From: Campylobacter sp. RM6914
GTDB lineage: Bacteria > Campylobacterota > Campylobacteria > Campylobacterales > Campylobacteraceae
Direction: 5' to 3'
DNA length: 64,000 bases
Assembly (NCBI RefSeq): GCF_004803835.1
Contig: NZ_CP012545.1
Location: 1,364,001-1,428,000, forward strand
Made by a program: the position numbers and the translations under genes. The notes beneath the pieces are model-generated. The model saw only the letters and a list, made by a program, of their open reading frames with translations. It was not told where the DNA came from and ran no database searches. This document shows positions 9,027-18,044 of this stretch, one piece after another (position 1 is the first letter of the stretch; each line of letters starts with the position of its first letter).

Positions 9027-9407
9027 ATGAAGATATCTGCTCTTGATCATTTTGTTTTAACGGTTAAAGATGTTAATTGTTCTATCAAATTTTACACGCA
9101 AATACTTGGTATGAAAGAGATAAGCTTTGAAGATGGCAGAAAAGCTGTAAAGTTTGGCTCTATGAAGATAAATTTTCATCAACTAGGCAAAGAAGTAAAA
9201 CCAAATGCGCTAAACGCAACCGTCGGCTCAGCCGATATCTGCTTACTAACTACGACTTTACTTGAAGATGTGCTTAAAGAATGCAAAGCCAAAAATGTCG
9301 ATGTCATAAGCGATATCGTAAAACGAACAGGTGCAAAAGGAGCGATAAACTCGATCTACCTTAGAGATCCTGACGGAAATTTAATAGAAATTAGTCAATA
9401 CGTCTAA
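9027..9407 (+). CDS. VOC (glyoxalase/dioxygenase fold) family protein
   Basis: 126 residues with both vicinal-oxygen-chelate halves: an N-terminal LDHFVLTVKDV with a candidate metal ligand at H8, the middle INFHQLGKE, and a C-terminal DPDGNLIEISQY with a glutamate at the usual metal position. Members include glyoxalase I and small-molecule resistance proteins; the reaction is not predictable. An AAAGG sits before the ATG. It is divergent from the molybdoenzyme gene and followed by a small unknown gene. Confidence 0.8.
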   Translation: MKISALDHFVLTVKDVNCSIKFYTQILGMKEISFEDGRKAVKFGSMKINFHQLGKEVKPNALNATVGSADICLLTTTLLEDVLKECKAKNVDVISDIVKRTGAKGAINSIYLRDPDGNLIEISQYV

Positions 9408-9456
9408 ACGGAATAAAATTTGCTTAAAAATTTTGAAAACAGATAACGGATAAAAT

Positions 9457-9711
9457 ATGGACCTTTACACAAATAAACAAATGATACTAAAAATGCTTAA
9501 CGCAACACTTGATGAGATGTTTTTAGCCATCGCAAGAGGTGGTGCGACAAATGAGTCTTGCAGAGACGACAGAGACTATTTATGGGATATTCGTGAAAAA
9601 TTTGACGCAGCTGACAAAGAGGGATTTGACTTCATAGAGGCTTCAAACGATCTGATATTTTTGTTTGAAAAATACCGCGCAAAAAGCATAAATACATTTT
9701 TACCTATCTAA
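9457..9711 (+). CDS. Small protein of unknown function (84 aa)
   Basis: I do not recognise it. It is soluble and acidic, probably mostly helical (ILKMLNATLDEMFLAIAR, then YLWDIREKFDAADKEGFDFIEASNDLIFLFEKYR), with one cysteine. No signal peptide or membrane span. It has an ACGGA before its ATG, follows the VOC gene by 49 bases and may be cotranscribed with it. Confidence 0.65.
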   Translation: MDLYTNKQMILKMLNATLDEMFLAIARGGATNESCRDDRDYLWDIREKFDAADKEGFDFIEASNDLIFLFEKYRAKSINTFLPI

Positions 9712-9800
9712 AAATTTAACAAAACCTTCTACTCGAAATTTCCGTAAAATAAATTTAAAATCATTTTGCGGAAATTTAAACCTCAATATCACAAAATATC

Positions 9801-9829
9801 TTGACATTTAAATTTTTTATCTATATACT
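9801..9829 (+). promoter_or_regulatory. Strong sigma70-type promoter of the metal-resistance operon
   Basis: A consensus TTGACA (9801-9806), a 17-base spacer and TATACT (9824-9829). A consensus -35 box is unusual in Campylobacter, whose housekeeping promoters normally lack one. The first downstream gene is the ArsR-type regulator, 42 bases on. Confidence 0.75.
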
Positions 9830-9832
9830 TTC

Positions 9833-9852
9833 ATATGAATATATGCTCATAT
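9833..9852 (+). promoter_or_regulatory. Probable operator of the ArsR/SmtB-type regulator
   Basis: Imperfect dyad with arms ATATGA (9833-9838) and TCATAT (9847-9852). It lies just downstream of the -10 and over the expected transcription start, where repressors of this family usually bind. The layout resembles their known 12-2-12 operators. Binding would block transcription until metal is bound. Confidence 0.6.
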
Positions 9853-9870
9853 ATCAAATAAAGGCAAAAA

Positions 9871-10239
9871 ATGATAAACGAAAATGACAAAAATTTAGAA
9901 ATTTGCGAGGTAGAGTGTATACACAAAGAGATTATCGATAGCGTTAAAAAAGATATGCCAGATGACGCAAGTCTTATAAATTTAGCCGACTTTTTTAAAA
10001 ATTTCGGAGATACAACGCGTATCAAAATTCTCTGGGCTTTGAGTATATCAGAGATGTGCGTATGCGATATTTCAGTGCTTTTAAACATGTCGCAATCCTC
10101 CATCTCGCACCAACTAAGAGTCTTAAAACAAAGTAAGATCGTAAAAAACAGACGCGACGGTAAGATAGTTTACTACTCGCTAACAGACGAACATGTAGCA
10201 CAGGTATTTAAGCAAGGCTTTAACCATATAAACGAATAA
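9871..10239 (+). CDS. ArsR/SmtB-family metal-responsive repressor, CadC-like
   Basis: 122 residues, winged helix-turn-helix. The recognition region carries EMCVCDIS, matching the ELCVCD metal-binding loop of CadC/ArsR. The N-terminus has two further cysteines (EICEVEC), as in CadC. The C-terminal helix has DEH followed by HINE, the D-x-H...H-x-x-E pattern of the alpha5 zinc site of SmtB/CzrA. Both site types together indicate a Cd/Pb/Zn sensor. It heads an operon with a metal-binding domain and a P1B ATPase and has its own putative operator upstream. Confidence 0.88.
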   Translation: MINENDKNLEICEVECIHKEIIDSVKKDMPDDASLINLADFFKNFGDTTRIKILWALSISEMCVCDISVLLNMSQSSISHQLRVLKQSKIVKNRRDGKIVYYSLTDEHVAQVFKQGFNHINE

Positions 10240-10248
10240 GGATAAAAA

Positions 10249-10467
10249 ATGATACAAAAATATGAAATTTCAGGACTTTGTTGCTCAAACTGCGCAGCGA
10301 AAATAGAAGCAAACATCGCCAAACTTGACGGAGTAAACGAAGCTAGCATAAATTACATCGGCATGAAGATATTGCTTGATTTTGACGAAAGCAAGAAAGA
10401 TGAAATTTTAAAAGCTACTCAAAACATAATGAACAAAATAGAACCGGGCATGAGTATAAAATTTTAA
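10249..10467 (+). CDS. Stand-alone heavy-metal-associated (HMA) domain protein
   Basis: 72 residues forming one ferredoxin-like HMA domain. The metal loop is GLCCSNCA, with an extra cysteine before the usual C-x-x-C, a variant often seen in Zn/Cd/Pb-type domains. It lies nine bases after the repressor gene and nine before the ATPase. The ATPase lacks an N-terminal HMA domain, so this looks like that domain on a separate chain, delivering metal or modulating the pump. Confidence 0.85.
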   Translation: MIQKYEISGLCCSNCAAKIEANIAKLDGVNEASINYIGMKILLDFDESKKDEILKATQNIMNKIEPGMSIKF

Positions 10468-10476
10468 GGAATTTAG

Positions 10477-12291
10477 ATGAGTTTAAAAACGGATAAAATT
10501 TGCATAGCGCTTAGCTTTTTACTTGTGATCTTTAGCTACTTTACACAAGAGATAGGTGTAAAAACAGCGCTTTTAGGCGTAGCCTTAATCATCGCGGGAT
10601 ACGAGATAATCTTTAAAGCGTTTAAAAGTCTAAAAAACGGCTTTAGCTTGGATGAAAATTTCCTCATGTCCATTGCATCTTTAGCCGCATTTAGCATAGG
10701 AGAGATGGTCGAAGCGGTAGCGATCTTGCTCTTTTATCGTATCGGCGAGGCGTTTGAGGACTACTCTCTTAACAGATCAAGACGTTCGGTGTCAAGTTTG
10801 GTTGATTTGGCTCCAAAACAGGCAAATTTAAAACAAAACGGCGAGATAACAACCGTAGATGTTCAAAGCGTCAAAGTCGGCGAAACCATAGTAGTTAAAG
10901 CTGGAGAGAAAGTGCCTATAGATGGCATTATAACTAGCGGAATAAGTCTTTTTAACACTGCCTCTATAAACGGCGAACCACTGCCTCTTGAGCTTGGCAA
11001 AGGAGACAAGATCACAAGCGGTTTTATAAATTTAAATGCGACAGTTGAGATAAAGACAACAAGCGAATTTGAAAATTCAGTTGTTAGTAAAATTTTAGAT
11101 ATGGTTGAAAACGCGGCGTTTAAAAAGTCAAAAAGCGAGAAATTTATAACAAAATTTGCAAGAATTTACACACCTATCGTGGTTGGTTTTGCCTTTGTCT
11201 TAGCGTTTATACCGCCTGTTTTATTTGGCGGAGACTTTAGCGAATGGCTAAAAAGAGGCATTATATTTCTAGTCGTCTCTTGCCCTTGTGCACTCGTTGT
11301 TTCAGTGCCTTTAAGCTTCTTTGGTGGCATAGGCGGAGCCAGTAAAAACGGTATCTTGATAAAAGGAAGTAGCTTTATAGAAACGCTATCTAAAGTCAAG
11401 CTCGTTGCATTTGATAAAACAGGCACGCTTAGCAAGGGCGAGTTTGTCCCTTATAAATTTAGCCCAACAAACGGATTTAGCAAAGATGAGCTTTTTAAAT
11501 TTATCGCATTAGCCGAGAAAAACAGCATACACCCCATCGCTGTTTCTATCGTCAAAGCTTACAAGGAACCTCTTGATGAAAATTTGATAAAACACGTAAA
11601 AGAGTCTGCCGGTTTTGGCATTAGTGCGGTTATAGACGGCAAAGATGTTCTTGTAGGAAGCGCTAAATTTATTAAAGACTTTAACCCGCATGATACCGAC
11701 GAAACAGCCGTTCATTTGGTAGTAAATAATTCATATGCCGGTTATATAAGTCTAAAAGACGAGCTTAGAAAAGAGAGTCGCAAAACCATAAAATGGCTTC
11801 ATAAAAACTCTATAAAAACCGCAATGATAACGGGCGACAAAAAGGCTCCGGCTCTTGCGGTTGCGAATGAACTTGGGATTTCAAGCGTAAATTACGAGCT
11901 TTTACCTGATCAAAAAGTTAGTGTTTTTGAGAACTTTTTGGATAAAAAAGACAAAAACACAAGTATAGCCTACGTAGGAGACGGCATAAACGACGCTCCT
12001 GTTATAGCAAGAGCGGATGTTGGAGTGGCGATGCTTGGAACTGACGCTGCGATAGAAACTGCCGATGTTGTGCTTATGCATAACAACTTAGCCAAGCTAA
12101 AAACCGCGATACAAATTTCTAAAAAAACTATCGGCATAGCTAAATTTAATATCATTTTTAGCATCAGTTTTAAAGTTGGAGTTTTGATTTTGGCGATTTT
12201 TGGTCTTGCAAATATTCCTCTTGCGATATTTGCCGATGTTGGCGTAACTATAATCGCCGTTTTAAATGCCCTTCGAGCGTTTAAAATTTAA
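10477..12291 (+). CDS. cadA: P1B-type heavy-metal ATPase, Zn/Cd/Pb exporter (CadA/ZntA type)
   Basis: 604 residues. Order: N-terminal membrane spans, actuator domain with NGEPLP in place of TGE-P (~165-170), the transmembrane CPC motif (C269, C271), phosphorylation site DKTGT (D313), nucleotide-domain HP (H352-P353), hinge GDGINDAP, and last-span ADVGVTIIAVLNALR, whose D-x-G is the feature of the Zn/Cd/Pb subgroup. It would export divalent soft metals from the cytoplasm. No N-terminal metal-binding domain is fused; the preceding small gene supplies one. Subgroup assignment is firm; the preferred metal is not. Confidence 0.88.
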   Translation: MSLKTDKICIALSFLLVIFSYFTQEIGVKTALLGVALIIAGYEIIFKAFKSLKNGFSLDENFLMSIASLAAFSIGEMVEAVAILLFYRIGEAFEDYSLNRSRRSVSSLVDLAPKQANLKQNGEITTVDVQSVKVGETIVVKAGEKVPIDGIITSGISLFNTASINGEPLPLELGKGDKITSGFINLNATVEIKTTSEFENSVVSKILDMVENAAFKKSKSEKFITKFARIYTPIVVGFAFVLAFIPPVLFGGDFSEWLKRGIIFLVVSCPCALVVSVPLSFFGGIGGASKNGILIKGSSFIETLSKVKLVAFDKTGTLSKGEFVPYKFSPTNGFSKDELFKFIALAEKNSIHPIAVSIVKAYKEPLDENLIKHVKESAGFGISAVIDGKDVLVGSAKFIKDFNPHDTDETAVHLVVNNSYAGYISLKDELRKESRKTIKWLHKNSIKTAMITGDKKAPALAVANELGISSVNYELLPDQKVSVFENFLDKKDKNTSIAYVGDGINDAPVIARADVGVAMLGTDAAIETADVVLMHNNLAKLKTAIQISKKTIGIAKFNIIFSISFKVGVLILAIFGLANIPLAIFADVGVTIIAVLNALRAFKI

Positions 12292-12328
12292 TGAGATAAA
12301 ACTTACTTTTAATCATTTTTTGGTAAAA

Positions 12329-12347
12329 TACCCCCTAAAAAGGGGTA
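12329..12347 (+). promoter_or_regulatory. Short hairpin covering the gne ribosome binding site
   Basis: TACCCC (12329-12334) can pair with GGGGTA (12342-12347), alternatively CCCCT with AGGGG. The 3' arm contains the AGGGG that should serve as Shine-Dalgarno sequence for the ATG at 12351. The run of five C stands out in this AT-rich DNA. It may limit translation of the first pgl gene. Confidence 0.35.
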
Positions 12348-12350
12348 AAG

Positions 12351-13334
12351 ATGAATATTTTAATTACCGGTGGAGCCGGCTATATCGGTTCTCATGTTTT
12401 AAAGGCGCTTTTAACCCAAGGCGGACATAAAATCACAGTCCTTGACAACCTCTCTAAAGGCTCTGCCGAAGCCTTGAAAACACTTAAGAAATTAGGCGAA
12501 TTTGAGTTTGTAAACGCAAATTTAGAAGATGATTTAAGCGAAGTTTTCTCACGCGGTAAATTTGATGCGATAATACATTTCGCGGCATTTATAGAAGTTG
12601 CCGAAAGTGTGGCAAAACCGCTAAAATACTACCTAAACAACACTGCAAACGTGGCTAAAATTTTAACTTATTGCGATAGATTTGGTGTTAATAAATTTAT
12701 ATTTAGTTCAACTGCTGCTGTTTATGGAGAGCCCGAAGTTGGCGAAGTAACCGAAGAAAACCAAACCGCTCCGATAAATCCATATGGCATGAGCAAACTC
12801 ATGAGCGAGCAAATCATAAAAGACTTTGCCGCTACAAACAAATACTTTAAATACGCCATTTTGCGCTACTTTAACGTAGCAGGAGCCGACGAAGAGGGAC
12901 TTATCGGACAAAGGTATCCAAACGCAACCCATCTTATAAAAGTAGCCGTGCAAACCGCACTCGGTAAACGCGAAAGCATGTCGATATTTGGCGATGACTA
13001 TCCTAGTAACGACGGCACTTGCGTGAGGGATTATATACATGTTAGCGACCTTGCGGATGCACATTTATCGGCACTTGAGTATCTTGCGCAAAACGGTAGC
13101 GAAGTGTTTAACGTGGGTTACGGACACGGTTTTAGCGTAAAAGAAGTTATACAAACTGCAAAAAAAGTAAGCGGGGTAAATTTCTTGGTAAATAAAGCTC
13201 CTAGAAGGGAGGGCGACCCTGCAATACTTATCTCAAACGCAACAAAGATCAGGACTAAGACAAACTGGAAACCAAAGAGAGAAAATTTAGAACTCATTAT
13301 AAAAACCGCGCTAGAATGGGAAAAAAAGATTTAA
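12351..13334 (+). CDS. gne: UDP-glucose/UDP-N-acetylglucosamine 4-epimerase, first gene of the pgl locus
   Basis: 327 residues, extended SDR fold. NAD motif GGAGYIGSH (7-15), S-S-T (119-121) and Y145-x-x-x-K149. The C. jejuni homologue (328 aa, formerly galE) heads the pgl locus and makes UDP-GalNAc and UDP-Gal, which supply both N-glycan and lipooligosaccharide. The length and position here match. Whether it accepts N-acetylated sugars cannot be proved from sequence. Confidence 0.88.
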   Translation: MNILITGGAGYIGSHVLKALLTQGGHKITVLDNLSKGSAEALKTLKKLGEFEFVNANLEDDLSEVFSRGKFDAIIHFAAFIEVAESVAKPLKYYLNNTANVAKILTYCDRFGVNKFIFSSTAAVYGEPEVGEVTEENQTAPINPYGMSKLMSEQIIKDFAATNKYFKYAILRYFNVAGADEEGLIGQRYPNATHLIKVAVQTALGKRESMSIFGDDYPSNDGTCVRDYIHVSDLADAHLSALEYLAQNGSEVFNVGYGHGFSVKEVIQTAKKVSGVNFLVNKAPRREGDPAILISNATKIRTKTNWKPKRENLELIIKTALEWEKKI

Positions 13335-13335
13335 T

Positions 13336-13361
13336 AAATTTCAAAAGTGTTTTTGAAATTT
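13336..13361 (+). terminator. AT-rich hairpin after gne
   Basis: Perfect 11-bp stem (13336-13346 with 13351-13361), loop GTGT, directly after the gne stop. All but two of the stem pairs are A-T. The 240-base gap to the next gene also holds the palindrome CAAAACGTTTTG (13510-13521). Gne may therefore be a separate unit from the genes that follow. Confidence 0.45.
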
Positions 13362-13574
13362 TAAGAAATAGATATTTTAAAATTTGCGCTCTAAGTCAAT
13401 TGCCAGTCTCTTTAAGAGTTAAGTAAAAGCTATTAAAACGTAGCTATAATGGGCAAAGTGGCATTAAAATATCTCAAAAATAGTTAGAATTTTAAAACTT
13501 AAATACGTGCAAAACGTTTTGATGTAAATTTTAAATTATAAATTTAATCGGCAAAAAGCCAAAAAGGAAAAATT

Positions 13575-14810
13575 ATGAAAATAGCCGTTATCGGTCTTGG
13601 TTATGTGGGACTTCCACTTGCAGCTGCATTTAGCAAAAGATACAAAGTCAAAGGCTTTGACGTAAATGCCGCAAGGATAGACGAGCTTAGAAAAGCTCAC
13701 GACCGCACGCTAGAACTTAGCCGCGAACAAATGGAAGAAGCGATACAAAACGGTATGGAATTTAGTCTAAATTTAGACGATATTAAAGACTGCAACTTCT
13801 ACATCGTTACAGTGCCAACACCTATCGACAAAAATAACCGTCCCGATCTAACGCCTGTCGTAAAAGCAAGTCAAAGCGTGGCACAAGTCCTTAAAAAAGG
13901 CGACATCGTAGTATATGAAAGCACTGTTTATCCAGGTGTAACAGAAGAAATTTGTGTGCCGATACTAGAGAAAATTTCGGGGCTAAAATTTAACGAGGAC
14001 TTCTTTTGCGGATACTCGCCAGAGCGAATAAATCCTGGTGACAAAGAGCATACCGTAACTAAGATCAAAAAAATCACAAGTGGCTCAACACCTCAAATCG
14101 CAGACAAAGTCGATGAAATTTACTCATCTATCATCACCGCTGGAACATACAAAGCAAGTAGTATCAAAGTCGCCGAAGCCGCAAAAGTTATAGAAAATAC
14201 ACAACGTGATATAAATATCGCATTTATCAACGAGCTTGCAATGATATTTGAACGCCTTAATATCGATACAAGCGAGGTTTTAAAAGCTGCCGGAACAAAA
14301 TGGAATTTCTTAAATTTCCGTCCAGGACTTGTTGGAGGACACTGTATAGGTGTTGATCCATACTACTTAACACATAAAGCCCAAGAAGTCGGCTATCATC
14401 CAGAAATCATCCTTGCGGGTCGCCGTATAAATGATAACATGGGAAGGTATGTCGCGCAACGCGTGATTAAGATGATGATAAAAGACGGGATCTTAATCAA
14501 CAAAGCACGTATCTTGGTTCTTGGTATCACATTTAAAGAAAATTGCCCGGACATCCGCAACTCTCGCGTTATAGATGTCATAGAGGAGCTTAAAGACTTT
14601 GGTTGCACCGTAGATGTGAGTGACCCTTGGGCGGACGCAAACGAAGTAAAATACGAATACAACCTAGAGCTTATCAAAGACTATGATACAAACAAATACG
14701 ACTGTGTGGTATTTGCAGTCGCACATAACGAATTTAAAGAGTTAAAATTTAAAGATACTCTCGTTTTTGATATAAAAAATATCTACGAAAACGCAAACGA
14801 AAGACTTTAG
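13575..14810 (+). CDS. Nucleotide-sugar dehydrogenase, UDP-HexNAc 6-dehydrogenase type (TviB/WbpA/WbpO-like)
   Basis: 411 residues. N-terminal NAD motif GLGYVG (7-12), central helix with EAAKVIENT (K204), and [11 protein letters not shown] with catalytic C257, the form typical of the UDP-GlcNAc/GalNAc branch. The enzyme oxidises C6 of a UDP-sugar to a uronic acid. It follows gne, which could supply UDP-GalNAc. No such gene is in the C. jejuni pgl locus. I infer a hexosaminuronic acid in the local glycan; UDP-glucose dehydrogenase remains possible. Confidence 0.8.
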   Translation: MKIAVIGLGYVGLPLAAAFSKRYKVKGFDVNAARIDELRKAHDRTLELSREQMEEAIQNGMEFSLNLDDIKDCNFYIVTVPTPIDKNNRPDLTPVVKASQSVAQVLKKGDIVVYESTVYPGVTEEICVPILEKISGLKFNEDFFCGYSPERINPGDKEHTVTKIKKITSGSTPQIADKVDEIYSSIITAGTYKASSIKVAEAAKVIENTQRDINIAFINELAMIFERLNIDTSEVLKAAGTKWNFLNFRPGLVGGHCIGVDPYYLTHKAQEVGYHPEIILAGRRINDNMGRYVAQRVIKMMIKDGILINKARILVLGITFKENCPDIRNSRVIDVIEELKDFGCTVDVSDPWADANEVKYEYNLELIKDYDTNKYDCVVFAVAHNEFKELKFKDTLVFDIKNIYENANERL

Positions 14811-14818
14811 GCTAAATT

Positions 14819-16339
14819 TTGGCGATAAATTTAATTAGCTCAATAATCGTCTTCATGGTCTCCATGGGGATAAATTTCTTCCTAACGCCATACATCCTAA
14901 AAAGCCTTGGAAACGAGGCTTTTGGCTTTGTAGGGCTTAGTAACGCCATAGTAAGCTATGCAGCCGTAATTACCGTGGCAATAAACTCTGTTAGCGGTAG
15001 ATTTGTCGCTTACGAATGGCACAAAGGCAACTTAGAAAGAGCAAATTCTTACTACTCGTCTGTTTTGGCAGTAAATTTCATCTTCGCGCTATTTGTTGTC
15101 GTTGCAAGTGGAATTTTTATACTAAATTTAGACGTGATCTTAAATGTCCCAAGCCACCTTAAAACAGACGTAACCCTGACTTTTGTATTTTATTTTATAA
15201 ATTTTTGTGTCGGACTTTTTAACGGTGTCATCACAGTTTGTGCATTTGTGCGAAACAAGCTTTATCTACTTTCTATTAGAAATGCCATTTCAAGTACGAT
15301 ACTAGCGACTTTGATAGTTTTACTGTTTTACCTGTTTTCAGCGATGATAACTTACATTGCTATCTCTGCACTTATCTCATCTATCTTTGTGCTTTTAAGC
15401 ACAATTTATATGTCAAAACGCATAACACCCGAGCTTAAATTTGATCTTAAAATTTTTGATTTTAACAAGATAAAAGAGCTTTTAAACTCCGGAGTATGGA
15501 ACAGTTTTAATGCATTAAACCGCATACTTTTAACCGGCATGGATCTTTTTATATGTAACATCTTTATAAACGCCTGGATGACGGGTATTTTAGCAACTGC
15601 CAAAGCCGCCCCAATAATCCTAGAAAGCTTCGTTGCCCAGCTTAGCTCGATCTTTTCTCCCAAATTTGTAGAATTTTACTCAAAAGGCAACATCTTAGCA
15701 CTGATAAATGAAGCTAAATTTTCAATGCGAACGGTCGCGTTTATCATGAGCGCTCCGGCTGCATTTTTTGTTGTATTTGGACGTGACTTTTACTCGCTTT
15801 GGTTGCCGTTTAAAAGTGCCGACGAGATAACCCTAATATACAACTTAAGTATGATAACACTTGCGCCTATAGTCTTTATCAGTTATCTTTTTTCACTTTT
15901 TGGTATCGATAGCGCGACAAATAAACTTCGTCGTCCCGCCATAGCAAACACGATCTTAGGCGTTAGCACGATACTAGCGCAAATTTGTATTGTGAAATTT
16001 AGTGACTATGGAATTTATGGCATAGCTATCGTTGGAGCCGGTTTTTATTGCATTCGCATACTATTTTTCGACCTCATCAACGCGGCTTTAAATTTAGATG
16101 TTAAACTTACGACATTTTATGGGGTTTATCTTAGAAATTTAGCTCTTTTTGTCTTTGTTTGTATGATTTATTATGCTATTTCTAGGCTTGTAAGTATTCA
16201 AAGCTGGATCGACCTAGCATTTGCGCTTGTAGCACTTCTTGCATTTGGATACATTATAAATTTATTCTTGATATTTAATAAATTCGAACAACGTATCCTC
16301 ATGAATAAAATTTTGGCAAAATTTAAAAGGAATTTATGA
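14819..16339 (+). CDS. MOP/MATE-superfamily oligosaccharide flippase (Wzx-like)
   Basis: 506 residues, about 12-14 predicted membrane spans, with the family's N-terminal pattern FLTPYILKSLGNEAFGFVGL. No Walker A or ABC signature, so it is not a PglK-type ABC flippase. The start is TTG at 14819, nine bases after the dehydrogenase stop; the first span begins at once, which supports this start. It sits where C. jejuni has pglK and is coupled to the next glycosyltransferase by a 4-base overlap. It probably flips the undecaprenyl-linked glycan to the periplasm. Wzx proteins have been shown experimentally to substitute for PglK. Confidence 0.8.
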   Translation: MAINLISSIIVFMVSMGINFFLTPYILKSLGNEAFGFVGLSNAIVSYAAVITVAINSVSGRFVAYEWHKGNLERANSYYSSVLAVNFIFALFVVVASGIFILNLDVILNVPSHLKTDVTLTFVFYFINFCVGLFNGVITVCAFVRNKLYLLSIRNAISSTILATLIVLLFYLFSAMITYIAISALISSIFVLLSTIYMSKRITPELKFDLKIFDFNKIKELLNSGVWNSFNALNRILLTGMDLFICNIFINAWMTGILATAKAAPIILESFVAQLSSIFSPKFVEFYSKGNILALINEAKFSMRTVAFIMSAPAAFFVVFGRDFYSLWLPFKSADEITLIYNLSMITLAPIVFISYLFSLFGIDSATNKLRRPAIANTILGVSTILAQICIVKFSDYGIYGIAIVGAGFYCIRILFFDLINAALNLDVKLTTFYGVYLRNLALFVFVCMIYYAISRLVSIQSWIDLAFALVALLAFGYIINLFLIFNKFEQRILMNKILAKFKRNL

Positions 16340-17118
16340 TGAAATTTCCTATCTTTTTAATCTCTCTTCAAAAAGATAGCGCAAGAAGAGAAGTGCTTAA
16401 AAGCTTGTTTAAAAGTTACGATGAGTTTGTTTTAACTAGCGCCGTTGATGGACGCGAGATGAGCGCGAAAGAGTATTTTGCTTATGCCGATACCTCACTT
16501 AAAGCCTACGGCAAACTTCTAAGCCCCGCAGAGATCGGCTGTGCACTTTCTCACGCAAAAGCATATGAGGCATTTTTAGCCACAGATGCCAAACTAGCAC
16601 TTATCTTCGAAGACGATGTTATGGGCGATGATAGCAAGATACAAAAAGCTTTTGAGTATGCAAAACTTTTACCACCAAACGGCATACTTATATGCGGTGG
16701 CACGGACGGTCTTGAGGGTAGATTTTCGGCATTTGGCAAATGCATAAAAAGAGGTGAAATTTCAGACGCTAAAGACGATACGCTATTTGAAGTCTCGCCA
16801 AATTCATACGGCGTGATATACCGAGCAACGGCATATATCCTAACTCGCAAAGCAGCCAAGGCTTTGCTTGAAACACACAAAAAGGCTGTTTGCGTGGCGG
16901 ATTTATGGGGTTATTTGCTAAAAAGTAATAAATTAAAAATGTATTATGCCGATATTTTTGCACATCCACTTGACCTAACCAACTCCAACCTAGAAACAGA
17001 GCGACAAAAACGCGGATACAAACCAAGTTTTAAAACCTATCTAAATAGCTTAAAATTTATCATCTTGTCACGTTTTGATAGATTTATTTTGGGACATGAG
17101 AGGATATTTAAAAGATGA
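16336..17118 (+). CDS. Glycosyltransferase family 25 (LgtB/LpsA-like)
   Basis: 260 residues. The N-terminus FLISLQKDSARR and the E-D-D motif (LIFEDDV, ~91-97) are the GT25 marks, with LSPAEIGCALSHAKAYE between them. GT25 enzymes usually add galactose in LOS synthesis. A GT25 gene inside a pgl locus is unusual and could add a branch or terminal sugar. Overlaps of 4 bases on both sides place it in one operon with the flippase and the GT2 gene. Confidence 0.8.
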   Translation: MMKFPIFLISLQKDSARREVLKSLFKSYDEFVLTSAVDGREMSAKEYFAYADTSLKAYGKLLSPAEIGCALSHAKAYEAFLATDAKLALIFEDDVMGDDSKIQKAFEYAKLLPPNGILICGGTDGLEGRFSAFGKCIKRGEISDAKDDTLFEVSPNSYGVIYRATAYILTRKAAKALLETHKKAVCVADLWGYLLKSNKLKMYYADIFAHPLDLTNSNLETERQKRGYKPSFKTYLNSLKFIILSRFDRFILGHERIFKR

Positions 17119-18044
17119 ACGAAGTAAAAATAAGCGTTATCATCCCGACGTTTAACCGTCCCGAACTTTTAAAAAAGGCGCTAAGCTCGGCACTTAATCA
17201 AACTTATAAAAATTTAGAGATCATTGTTAGCGATGATGCAAATGATGAAACAGCAAAACAAATTTGCGAGAAATTTAGCGATAAAAGAGTAAGATACGTT
17301 AAAAATAAAACTCACGCCAAAAGCCCAAACGGCAACAAAAACAATGGCTTTGACAACGCAAGCGGCGAGTTTGTATGCATACTTGACGATGACGATGAGC
17401 TTTGTTTAGAGGCGATAAGTGAGTGCTTTAGCTACATCAAAGAGGGCTATAAATGTGTATTTGCAGACGGAGTGTGTGAGATAGACGGCAAGATCACAGA
17501 TAAGATCGCGGGACGAAATCCATACCAAAACAGCTGCGAGATGAGCAAGATCGACTATCACTGCGGACGCATTACAGGGGAGTATTTTAAGCTATTTTCA
17601 CGCGAATTTATAGAGGGATTTAGGTTTGACGAGAAGAGTTTTGGCGGCGAAAACGAGCTTTATATACGCTTTTTTGAAAACAGAGTTTTTTATCACAAAA
17701 AGCCTCTTTATATATACCGTATAAACCGAGCCGATAGCGCTACCACAAATGCCGACAAACACGCAAAAGGCGTGGCTTATGCCTACTTAAAAACTGCCAA
17801 AATTTGTCACGATATAGCCATAAAGCACAATCCCAAATTTCTTTGTTTGCAATATAAAAATGCCGCTTACTACGCAAAGATCGCGGGGGATTATAAGCTT
17901 ATGCTAAGCTGTATCGCGCGTAGCTTCAAGATAAGCATTTGTAAAGAAAATTTAGCCTTTCTAGCAGTCTGTTTCTTGCCAAATTCAGCCATAAAATCAC
18001 TCTCAAATTTTAGAGTATGGATTAAAAAAAGGTTTGGCGTATGA
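17115..18044 (+). CDS. pglI: Glycosyltransferase family 2, PglI-like
   Basis: 309 residues, the same length as C. jejuni PglI. GT-A fold with VIIPTFNRPELL near the start, SDDANDE, and the metal-binding LDDDDEL (~91-97). The stretch PNGNKNNG just before it is, as I recall, shared with PglI. PglI adds the branching glucose to the C. jejuni glycan; the sugar here may differ. It overlaps its neighbours by 4 bases. Family certain, orthology probable. Confidence 0.7.
   Translation: MNEVKISVIIPTFNRPELLKKALSSALNQTYKNLEIIVSDDANDETAKQICEKFSDKRVRYVKNKTHAKSPNGNKNNGFDNASGEFVCILDDDDELCLEAISECFSYIKEGYKCVFADGVCEIDGKITDKIAGRNPYQNSCEMSKIDYHCGRITGEYFKLFSREFIEGFRFDEKSFGGENELYIRFFENRVFYHKKPLYIYRINRADSATTNADKHAKGVAYAYLKTAKICHDIAIKHNPKFLCLQYKNAAYYAKIAGDYKLMLSCIARSFKISICKENLAFLAVCFLPNSAIKSLSNFRVWIKKRFGV

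Noticed and set aside
9831-10103. 90-residue minus-strand ORF over the metal operon promoter and repressor gene
   Set aside because: Antisense to the well-supported ArsR-type gene, with no domain resemblance.
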